Shown here piece by piece: positions 1-5,456 of a DNA stretch of 6,383 nt (within the stretch, counting starts at the first letter, position 1; the number at the start of each line of letters is the position of its first letter). Origin of the DNA: Chloroflexota bacterium (GTDB lineage Bacteria; Chloroflexota; Limnocylindria; Limnocylindrales; Limnocylindraceae); contig SHYI01000055.1 of NCBI GenBank assembly GCA_009692905.1, positions 1-6,383 of the forward strand. The letters run 5' to 3'. The position numbers and the translations under genes are program-made. Below the pieces are notes generated by a model. It was given only the letters and a program-made list of their open reading frames with translations. It was not told the origin of the DNA and made no database searches.

Positions 1-2
1 GC

Positions 3-35
3 TTCGTCGCCGATCTGATCTCCTCACTCAAGTAA
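3..35 (+). CDS. C-terminal tail of an upstream gene (partial)
   Basis: The frame starting at base 3 reads FVADLISSLK and then TAA at 33-35. It is the only forward frame that gives a plausible protein end directly before the next gene, and most of its codons end in G or C, as in the neighbouring genes. The amphipathic ending looks like a C-terminal helix. Ten codons are too few to name a family. A tail on the same strand as the next gene leaves 61 nt between them. Confidence 0.45.
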   Translation, partial: FVADLISSLK

Positions 36-55
36 GGCGCCCTACTCGGCGCGAC

Positions 56-75
56 CGTGCCACGCTGCTGGCACG
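56..75. repeat. 7-bp inverted repeat over the expected -35 region of the next gene
   Basis: CGTGCCA (56-62) and TGGCACG (69-75) are perfect reverse complements separated by 6 nt. If the downstream gene is transcribed from base 97 or so, the repeat covers about -41 to -22, where a repressor or activator could bind. As RNA it would instead be a 7-bp hairpin 20 nt after the upstream stop codon. No T-run follows, so it is a poor intrinsic terminator. The right arm also pairs with 82-87 (CTGGCA with TGCCAG), so two exclusive stems are possible in read-through RNA. Confidence 0.4.
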
Positions 76-84
76 CGCACCTGC

Positions 85-90
85 CAGACT
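85..90 (+). promoter_or_regulatory. -10-like hexamer CAGACT, leaderless start
   Basis: CAGACT lies exactly 6 nt before the ATG at 97. It keeps the A at position 2 and T at position 6 of a TANNNT -10 element but has C at position 1. The support is its spacing, which is the same as in four other genes of this window. No -35 hexamer is recognisable. Confidence 0.4.
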
Positions 91-96
91 AAGAAG

Positions 97-1026
97 ATGA
101 AGAGGACTCAGCGCACCCCTTGGCTTGCGACCGCAGCCCTGGTCGCCCTGATCGTTAGCTCAATTGCCGCTCCACGAACGTTTGGCTGGGCTGCTGGCTT
201 GGCCGCTGCGGCCGACGAAGAGCCGATCGACGGGGATCCGATCGCCGACGAGAGCACCGATCCCGATGAGAGCGTGGCGCCAGATGAGAGCCTCGACCCT
301 GATGCCTCCGCCCCTGTTGAGGAGGAGCCAGAGCCTGACCCGGGAGAAGATCCAGGAGACGAGGCCGATCCTGACGCCACGGACGATGGCGAAGGTGGCG
401 ATGTTGAAGTCTCACCAAGTGATGAGCCGACCACGCCAACTCCGCCAGAGCTCACACTCGGCGATCTGCTCGCCGCTGCCACCGCCAGCACACCGTTTGA
501 TGCCGACCTCGCGCTGCAGATCTTGCAGGACTATGCGCCATCGGGCGCACGCGCCATTGAGGTTGCGGATCGGCAGACCTTCCGCAACGCACGCACCTAC
601 ACGATCCGCGAAGTGCGTAACTGGTCGCGACTTCCGCAACTAGGAACTTCGAGCGCAACGGTGTGGATGCGCTTCGTTGGCGGCTCAGAGCGCACGCCGT
701 TCGCGGTTGCCGCTGGGCGAGATCGCACCGATCCACGAATCAGCAGCGTACGGGTGCGCGAGGGGCGAGCATCGCGCGGAAACCCGGCCCCATACCTTCT
801 GACGATCGCTGGAAGCGATACAGGCACCGGCACCGTTGCCGTTGAGGTGCGAGTTGGGTACGAGAAGCCGATCAGGTTCGCCGCTGGTGATGAGATTGAG
901 ATCGGCCCCTTCATGAAGACTACGGGTGGGAAGGTTCTCTTGTTGATGCGCGGTGTCACCGTCGAGGTGCGCTTGATTGATGCGGCAGGGAACGAGAGTC
1001 CTTGGCGCCGCGTGCGCCTCCCCTAG
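97..1026 (+). CDS. Exported protein with acidic disordered segment, function unknown
   Basis: I do not recognise this 309-residue protein. The N-terminus has basic residues (MKRTQR) and a hydrophobic stretch at about 10-26, followed by Ala-rich sequence to residue 39, so it is a signal peptide or a membrane anchor. Residues 40-118 are low-complexity, dominated by Asp, Glu, Pro and Ser with repeated DES and DPD units, probably an extended linker outside the membrane. Residues 119-180 look helical. Residues 186-309 look beta-rich and end in VEVRLIDAAGNESPW (289-303), a D-x-A-G-N pattern common near the end of bacterial Ig-like or fibronectin-like domains. There is no LPXTG-type sorting motif and no C-terminal membrane segment, so it is not an obvious substrate of the sortase-like protein in this window. 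The start is chosen because the signal sequence begins at once and a -10-like hexamer sits 6 nt upstream. The stop codon abuts that of the convergent MFS gene. Confidence 0.85.
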   Translation: MKRTQRTPWLATAALVALIVSSIAAPRTFGWAAGLAAAADEEPIDGDPIADESTDPDESVAPDESLDPDASAPVEEEPEPDPGEDPGDEADPDATDDGEGGDVEVSPSDEPTTPTPPELTLGDLLAAATASTPFDADLALQILQDYAPSGARAIEVADRQTFRNARTYTIREVRNWSRLPQLGTSSATVWMRFVGGSERTPFAVAAGRDRTDPRISSVRVREGRASRGNPAPYLLTIAGSDTGTGTVAVEVRVGYEKPIRFAAGDEIEIGPFMKTTGGKVLLLMRGVTVEVRLIDAAGNESPWRRVRLP

Positions 1027-1030
1027 CTAG
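1023..1030. repeat. 8-bp palindrome holding both convergent stop codons
   Basis: CTAGCTAG is a perfect palindrome. Bases 1024-1026 are the TAG of the + strand gene and 1027-1029 are the TAG of the - strand gene, so no base separates the two coding regions. Beyond one mismatch the symmetry continues for 3 bp (TCC at 1019-1021 with GGA at 1032-1034). No T-run or strong GC stem is present, so it is not a convincing bidirectional terminator. Confidence 0.5.
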
Positions 1031-2286
1031 AGGATCGTCCGCCACCGCGCGGCTGCGTACGCCGTAGCGATGAGTGCTAGGCCACCCGCAACGATCAGCG
1101 CGCCTGGTGCCCCGATCAGTGACACCACCGCGCCTGTGCCAAGGCCACCAATCGGCGTGGAGCCGGCAAAGACCGTGGTGTACACGCTCATCACTCGACC
1201 GCGTAGCGCTGGTGGCGTAGAGGTCTGAATCGAAGCGTTCGCAGTGGCGGCCATGGCAATCGCGCCGAAGCCAGCGCCGAAGAGTGCGATGCCGGTGATG
1301 ACAGCGGCCCACGGAGCACCGCTGCCACTCACAACGCCGGCCACGATGGAGAGCGCTCCGAGTGCTGCGGCGCCGCCAATGACGACGATTGTGCGCGGTC
1401 GACGCAGCATGGCAACCGCGAGCGCCCCGCTCAACGAACCGAAGCCGATCGCGGCCATGAGCAAGCCAAGGCCCGGCGCACCGATCTCTAAAACGCTACG
1501 CGCGAGGATAGGAACAATCACGTTGAAGTTCATCGCCACGCCAGAGATTACGCCGATTACAAACACGCAGAGCGCAATGAGCGGCGTGCGCGCCACGAAT
1601 CGAACCCCCTCGGCGAGGCTGATGAGAACGTCGGCAACAGTTCGCGGACGAGGGGTGCGTGGTGCGGGGCGCAGCTCTTCGGCGCGCATAAAGAGGAGCG
1701 CCAGCAACACTGCGAGGAAACTGGCACCGTTTACGGCAAAGCAGCCAGCAACGCCGATGACGCCAATCAACACGCCGCCAATCGCCGGGCCGATTACGCG
1801 CGCACCGTTGAACATCGCTGAGTTCATCGCAACGGCGCGACCAACCTCATCTTCGGGAACCATCTCACTAAAGAACGATTGCCGAACAGGCATGTCAATG
1901 GCATTGACGACGCCGAGAAGGACGGCCATGAGGATCAGTAGCGGCAGCGTCATCAGCTCAGTAGCTACCAGTACTGCCTGCAGCATGGCGAGGACCATCA
2001 GGCTGACCTGTGTCCCCATGAGTGCGCGGTGCTTGGGCAGCGCATCCGCCAGTACGCCGCCGAAGAGGCCAAGGAGCATCACTGGGGTGAACTGTGCGGC
2101 GGCAACGATGCCGAGCCATGCCGGTTCGTTGGTGAGCTCAGTGATGTACCACGCCTGTGCGATCGACTGCATCCAGGTGCCCGCCAACGAGACGAGCTGC
2201 CCGAACCAGAAGAGGCGGTAGTTTCGATGGCGAAACGGCCCACGCCAGGCTGGGGTGATGCGAGATCTGCTTCGTGTATTCGGCAT
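1027..2286 (-). CDS. MFS exporter, EntS/MFS_3-like
   Basis: A 419-residue major facilitator protein of usual length for the family that includes the enterobactin exporter EntS and many drug-efflux proteins; these are proton-driven exporters of the cytoplasmic membrane. Visible hallmarks are the opening RHRNYRLFWFGQLVSLAGTW (19-38), the loop 2-3 motif A (GGVLADALPKHRA, 76-88), the central signature DMPVRQSFFSEMV (131-143) with AMNSAMFNGARVIGPAIGG (153-171), a polar inter-lobe loop at about 201-218, and PPALRGRVMSVY (358-369) in the C-terminal half. About twelve hydrophobic segments are spread evenly. The substrate cannot be read from the sequence. It is the third gene of a same-strand run, 53 nt after the AI-2E-like gene, and has its own TAGCCT hexamer 6 nt before ATG. 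There is no Shine-Dalgarno sequence. Confidence 0.93.
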   Translation of the reverse strand: MPNTRSRSRITPAWRGPFRHRNYRLFWFGQLVSLAGTWMQSIAQAWYITELTNEPAWLGIVAAAQFTPVMLLGLFGGVLADALPKHRALMGTQVSLMVLAMLQAVLVATELMTLPLLILMAVLLGVVNAIDMPVRQSFFSEMVPEDEVGRAVAMNSAMFNGARVIGPAIGGVLIGVIGVAGCFAVNGASFLAVLLALLFMRAEELRPAPRTPRPRTVADVLISLAEGVRFVARTPLIALCVFVIGVISGVAMNFNVIVPILARSVLEIGAPGLGLLMAAIGFGSLSGALAVAMLRRPRTIVVIGGAAALGALSIVAGVVSGSGAPWAAVITGIALFGAGFGAIAMAATANASIQTSTPPALRGRVMSVYTTVFAGSTPIGGLGTGAVVSLIGAPGALIVAGGLALIATAYAAARWRTIL

Positions 2287-2339
2287 CGCTAGAGGCTACA
2301 CCTGTGCGGAGTTACGCCTCGCTGGAGTGGCGGGGTGGA
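2287..2339 (-). other. 53-nt gap between the AI-2E-like and MFS genes
   Basis: This is the longest gap after the one before base 97. It holds the MFS -10-like element (2293-2298). A 5-bp inverted repeat, GAGGC (2292-2296) and GCCTC (2316-2320), overlaps that element. I see no terminator with a T-run for the upstream AI-2E-like gene, so read-through into the MFS gene is likely. Confidence 0.4.
2293..2298 (-). promoter_or_regulatory. -10 element TAGCCT, leaderless start of MFS gene
   Basis: On the minus strand TAGCCT is followed by 6 nt (CTAGCG) and then the ATG at 2286-2284. It fits TANNNT and places the transcription start at or next to the A of ATG. No -35 hexamer is evident 16-18 bp further upstream. 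Confidence 0.55.
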
Positions 2340-3452
2340 TTAGCGGCGCTTGCTCTTTGCCGCTCGCTTCACCGTTTTTGCGCGGGCTGGGGGCTCATCG
2401 CGACGAATTGCAGCTACGGCGGCGATCACTGGAAGGGCAAAGATCGCACCGAGGACGCCGCCCACGAGCCCGCCGATGCTGCCGGCAACGAAGACCGTGG
2501 TTCCTGAGAGGCGCAGCACGCCGTTCATCAGTCGTGGCGCGAGCTGCGTGGCACAGAGGAGCCAGCCCACAATGATCACTGCCGAGCCGGGTAGTACGTA
2601 GGGGCCAGCGGCGAGAATCGAGAGCGCGAGTGGTGGCAACACCGCAGCACCCTGACCGATTGATGGGATCGCCATGACAATGCCACCGAGCACTGCGGCC
2701 AGCAACCCGTCTGCTCCAGCAATCGTGGCGCCGACATATACGACGACGCCATAGACGAGCCCGAGCACAACATGTCGACCGATAAACCGGCCAATGATCT
2801 CTTCGAGAATCTTGCGCGAGCGCTGTGCGCTGCGCACTCGCCCACGCGTCGAGAGTCGATCGACAGAATCAAGGTGGGCGGGATTCGCCGAGAGGATGAC
2901 GCCGATACCGATCGCTAAGATGAGTGGGCCGAGCGCACCAATCGCGCCAGCTGCCACCGCCGCAATATTGGATTGCACTGATGCTGCGAGTTCGCGGATG
3001 GCGAGAATCACCGTTGTTGCCAGGGGAACAAGATCAACGGTGAGCCCGACGGAGGCGAGCAGGGCGGTCAGACGCCCAACCATCGCGCCTACATCGGCTG
3101 GCGTTGGCTCTGGCCCCGCGATGATGCCACCCAACGATCGGGCGAAGGCGATCGCGAGCTCAATCGCAATAACGATGACAGGAACGGCGCCTGCAATCCA
3201 AACAAGAAGCGCCGCTCGTGTGCGCGTCCAGCCGCGCGCCACCAGCCGGTCGGTTGGCGCATCGGCCAGGGCGGCGAGGAGCCACCCGCCGGCAAGCGCG
3301 TAGAGGAGCGGCCCTTGTGCTGAGATGAGGGTGGCGACGACGCCAAGTCCCGCCATGGTCGCCACCAGCGCTCCGCTAGCGAGCGCTACCCATGCGATCA
3401 GGCGAACAGTCTGTGGCCACTCATCGCTACGGAGAGGATTCGGCAGATTCAT
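2340..3452 (-). CDS. AI-2E family (PerM-like) membrane protein
   Basis: A 370-residue polytopic membrane protein. The family pattern is clear: hydrophobic segments near the N-terminus (about 17-62), a pair at about 82-104, a long amphipathic region with a polar stretch (about 105-165), and a C-terminal block with AIPSIGQGAAVLPPLALSIL (261-280), a P-x-I-G motif followed by conserved prolines, and then GSIGGLVGGVLGAIFALPV (324-342), the typical Gly-rich last segment ending in A-x-P. The tail after 349 is strongly basic (KTVKRAAKSKRR) and probably cytosolic. The family was named for autoinducer-2 export (TqsA), but many members have other or unknown roles, including Na+/H+ antiport, so no substrate is claimed. 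It starts 9 nt after the peptidase stop codon, so co-transcription is likely; a TAAGAT hexamer 6 nt before ATG also allows independent initiation. There is no Shine-Dalgarno sequence. Confidence 0.9.
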   Translation of the reverse strand: MNLPNPLRSDEWPQTVRLIAWVALASGALVATMAGLGVVATLISAQGPLLYALAGGWLLAALADAPTDRLVARGWTRTRAALLVWIAGAVPVIVIAIELAIAFARSLGGIIAGPEPTPADVGAMVGRLTALLASVGLTVDLVPLATTVILAIRELAASVQSNIAAVAAGAIGALGPLILAIGIGVILSANPAHLDSVDRLSTRGRVRSAQRSRKILEEIIGRFIGRHVVLGLVYGVVVYVGATIAGADGLLAAVLGGIVMAIPSIGQGAAVLPPLALSILAAGPYVLPGSAVIIVGWLLCATQLAPRLMNGVLRLSGTTVFVAGSIGGLVGGVLGAIFALPVIAAVAAIRRDEPPARAKTVKRAAKSKRR

Positions 3453-3458
3453 GGGCTG

Positions 3459-3464
3459 ATCTTA
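3459..3464 (-). promoter_or_regulatory. -10 element TAAGAT sharing the upstream stop codon
   Basis: On the minus strand TAAGAT is followed by CAGCCC and then the ATG at 3452-3450, again a 6-nt spacing. Its first three bases are the TAA stop codon (3464-3462) of the upstream peptidase gene. It fits TANNNT. A leaderless internal promoter inside the operon is inferred; no -35 hexamer is seen. Confidence 0.55.
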
Positions 3465-4616
3465 GTCCAGCGCTGCGCGCACGATATCGAGCGGGAGCGC
3501 CACGGCGGTGGCGCCGTCGGCACCGCTCATGCTTTCGGCGGCAAAGAGCGCATCCAGGATCGCCGACTCCGTCGCGTCAGCGGTCGCCTCAAAGAGCGCG
3601 GAGAGGTGCGCGTTGACCACCATCGTGATCGAGGTTTCGAACGGCTCTTTCGCCTCAAGGTCTTCTGCGGGGAGGTGCCCATTCGCCGTGCTGAAGCTCA
3701 ACACGAGATCGCCTGACGAGTGTTCGCCAACACCACCGACACGGCCGATTCCAATCACCGCTCGCTGCGCGAGACGATCGAGCTGCATCGGAAGGAGTGG
3801 TGCGTCGGTGGCCACGATCACAATGATGGAGCCCGCTCCCCCGCGGGGATCATCGGGCTTCGGTGCGGCGCCGAGCCTTGTCTCCCATGGAAGTGGGTAG
3901 TGCTCGGTCGAGAGCGGACCACCGGGAGCGCCGAGCGACTTCCCCTGCAGCGTTAGCCGGTGGCGGCGGCCATGGTTTGCCTGAACGAACACCCCAATGG
4001 TGTACCCGCCAAGTTCTGCGGGGAGTCGACGACTGGACGTTCCATTACCACCCTTAAAGCCGTGACAAATCATGCCGGTCCCACCACCCTGATTGCCACG
4101 CGGCACGAGTGCGCCATCTGGAAGTGCAGCCGCAGCATCGAGCGCCTGTTGCGCGTGCGCAGCGGTGACATGGAAACCGTTCACGTCGTTCAGCACGCCA
4201 TCCCATGTTTCACCGGCGACAGGGAGGCTCCATGGTGGCGCGTCTGGCACGTGATCTAGCGACCAGGCGATCATCGCGTCATGAACCACGCCGACAGAAT
4301 GCGTGTTGGTGAGGCAGATCGGCGAGGTGAGAAGGCCAGACTCGCGAATCCATTCCAGACCCGTGAGCTCGCCGTTTCCGTTCAGTCGATGGGTGCCTGC
4401 AAAGAGCGGGTGCCCCATCTCGGCGAGCGGGCGGGGAAGAATGGCGGTGACGCCGGTGCGAATCGGTCCAACGCCGCGCTCGAGCGCGCCTTCGCCCTTG
4501 ATGATGGTGGTGGCAGCAACGCGCACGCCCACAACATCGGTGATTCCGTCCGTTGGGCCGGGAGTAAACCGGCCGATGCGGATTCCAAGGTCGGTGGCTC
4601 GAGTGTCTCGTGGCAT
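3462..4616 (-). CDS. P1 family (DmpA-like) self-processing aminopeptidase
   Basis: A 384-residue member of the P1 family (formerly S58), the L-aminopeptidase D-Ala-esterase/amidase DmpA and beta-aminopeptidase group. Members cleave their own chain in front of a Ser that becomes the N-terminal nucleophile, then remove N-terminal residues from small peptides, amides or beta-peptides. Visible blocks: GITDVVGVRVAATTI (24-38), CLTNTHSVGVVHDA (101-114), ETWDGVLNDVNG (136-147), GGGTGMICHGFKGGNGTSSR (177-196), VQANHG (211-216; Asn214 matches the active-site Asn region) and GGAGSIIVIVATDAPLLP (259-276). The predicted cut is Gly262/Ser263 (codon 3828-3830), leaving a beta chain of 122 residues, close to that of DmpA. 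SSGDLVLSFSTAN (300-312) is also conserved. There is no signal peptide, so it should be cytosolic. The start fits the family N-terminus and has a hexamer 6 nt upstream. The exact substrate is unknown. It leads a three-gene minus-strand run and faces the sortase-like gene. Confidence 0.93.
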   Translation of the reverse strand: MPRDTRATDLGIRIGRFTPGPTDGITDVVGVRVAATTIIKGEGALERGVGPIRTGVTAILPRPLAEMGHPLFAGTHRLNGNGELTGLEWIRESGLLTSPICLTNTHSVGVVHDAMIAWSLDHVPDAPPWSLPVAGETWDGVLNDVNGFHVTAAHAQQALDAAAALPDGALVPRGNQGGGTGMICHGFKGGNGTSSRRLPAELGGYTIGVFVQANHGRRHRLTLQGKSLGAPGGPLSTEHYPLPWETRLGAAPKPDDPRGGAGSIIVIVATDAPLLPMQLDRLAQRAVIGIGRVGGVGEHSSGDLVLSFSTANGHLPAEDLEAKEPFETSITMVVNAHLSALFEATADATESAILDALFAAESMSGADGATAVALPLDIVRAALD

Positions 4617-4622
4617 GGGGGT

Positions 4623-4628
4623 AGTGTG
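4623..4628 (-). promoter_or_regulatory. -10-like hexamer CACACT, leaderless start of peptidase gene
   Basis: On the minus strand CACACT is followed by ACCCCC and the ATG at 4616-4614. It departs from TANNNT only at position 1. The spacing matches the other starts in this window. There is no Shine-Dalgarno sequence. Confidence 0.4.
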
Positions 4629-4639
4629 CCATCCCGCAC

Positions 4640-4645
4640 TACACT
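4640..4645 (+). promoter_or_regulatory. -10 element TACACT, leaderless start of sortase-like gene
   Basis: TACACT fits TANNNT and is followed by CTCGCT and the ATG at 4652, giving a transcript that begins at or beside the start codon. No -35 hexamer is recognisable; the expected place falls on the start of the opposite gene. Confidence 0.55.
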
Positions 4646-4651
4646 CTCGCT

Positions 4652-5452
4652 ATGTTGCCGCCGACCAAGCCCACGTCCCGCACTCAGCGTGAGCGCATGC
4701 CGTTTCGCCATATCGGCTCAACGATCCTGCTTGCTACCTCGTTCATCCTTGCCGTGGGTGCGCTCGTCACATGGGGAATCGATCAGCAGATCGGACCCTG
4801 GGCACCGAGTGGAGTCGTTGTCGTCACTGAGGATCCGTCGGCGGAGCCGAGTGGCTCTGATGGCTCACCCACGCCTGAGGCGGACCCGTCAGACCCTGCA
4901 GAACGAGCGCGCACCACGCCACCACCCCTCCCGCCAGTCGATCCAAGCCTGCTCGTCCCATCGGTCGCCGGTGACCCTGTTCGCGTCTTGGTGAGCGGCG
5001 TCTGGATCAACCTCCCCGTAGTTCGTCCACCACTTGAGGGCGATGGCTCGCCTCGATACCCTTGGTGTCGTGTCGCCGAGTGGATGCCGAACAAGGGGAA
5101 GGCCGACGGTAAGACGGGCATCCTCTTCATCTATGCGCACGGCCGCTACTGGGAGTTCGGCGGCCTTCTCGACAAGACGCCGAAGCAGATGATCGGCCAA
5201 ATCATCGAAGTGGACGTGCTGCCGAAGGTTGCTGGCGCGACGCTGCTCCGTCTGCGCTACCGCGTGATCGAGGTTCGTCAGCACATCTCTAGCTGGGCCG
5301 ACATCAGTGATGTGCCGAACGGTCGGGTAGTCTTGCAAACCTCTGAAACCGATCGTCACGACGGAACGAAGATGGTCGTCATTGGAAAGTACATTGATAC
5401 GAAACCCTCCACGCGACCAATACCAGTAGCAAAGCCGCAGATCTGCGAATAG
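4652..5452 (+). CDS. Membrane-anchored sortase-like protein, Ser at catalytic Cys position
   Basis: A 266-residue protein with a short basic N-terminus, one membrane segment at about 21-42, a Pro/Ser/Asp-rich linker (about 50-105) and a sortase-type domain at about 106-248, so the domain should face outside. Family features are VRVLVSGVWINLPVV (110-124), FIYAHGRYWEFGGLL (159-173) with His163 at the catalytic His position, a strand pair LLRLRYRVIEVRQ (198-210), and VVLQTSETDRHDGTKMVV (226-243). That last block aligns with the TLxTC...R strand of sortases, but the Cys is Ser231 (codon TCT, 5342-5344) and the usual Arg position holds Lys240. The only cysteines are Cys139 and Cys265, neither in the usual place. 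It may be a serine-using variant, a non-catalytic sortase fold, or a known subfamily with this change; the class is uncertain. Met16 (4697) is an alternative start, but Met1 has the -10 element 6 nt upstream. The next gene starts 4 nt after the stop. Confidence 0.82.
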   Translation: MLPPTKPTSRTQRERMPFRHIGSTILLATSFILAVGALVTWGIDQQIGPWAPSGVVVVTEDPSAEPSGSDGSPTPEADPSDPAERARTTPPPLPPVDPSLLVPSVAGDPVRVLVSGVWINLPVVRPPLEGDGSPRYPWCRVAEWMPNKGKADGKTGILFIYAHGRYWEFGGLLDKTPKQMIGQIIEVDVLPKVAGATLLRLRYRVIEVRQHISSWADISDVPNGRVVLQTSETDRHDGTKMVVIGKYIDTKPSTRPIPVAKPQICE

Positions 5453-5456
5453 CTTG

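Larger units (their letters stand above)
4617..4651. promoter_or_regulatory. 35-bp divergent promoter region
   Basis: This is the whole space between the peptidase and sortase-like start codons. AGTGT (4623-4627) and ACACT (4641-4645) are inverted copies, so each strand shows ACACT followed by 6 nt and ATG. The two -10-like hexamers are 11 bp apart, so one polymerase would block the other, and any -35 element would lie in or next to the opposite gene. Confidence 0.5.

Noticed and set aside
56..75. Intrinsic terminator of the upstream gene
   Set aside because: The 7-bp stem is followed by a GC-rich stretch and no T-run, so it was listed as an inverted repeat only.
69..84. Possible sigma-54 promoter, from the TGGCACG at 69-75
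   Set aside because: The -24 half matches well, but the -12 GC is one base too far away and the TT before it is missing; the match is explained by the inverted repeat.
108..491. Minus-strand Ser-rich open frame opposite the exported-protein gene
   Set aside because: Its Ser/Gly-rich composition is the reverse reading of the Asp/Glu/Pro codons of the real gene; it has no start context and no family features.
97..1026. Exported protein as a sortase substrate
   Set aside because: It lacks an LPXTG-like motif, a C-terminal hydrophobic segment and a basic tail; it ends in VRLP with nothing after.
1244..2221. Plus-strand 325-codon open frame opposite the MFS gene
   Set aside because: It lies wholly inside a strongly supported MFS gene, has Ala/Thr/Ser/Pro-heavy low-complexity sequence and shows no motifs.
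4281..4994. Plus-strand 237-codon open frame across the peptidase start and the sortase-like gene
   Set aside because: It overlaps two well-supported genes in other frames and its Arg/Ser-rich translation has no recognisable features.
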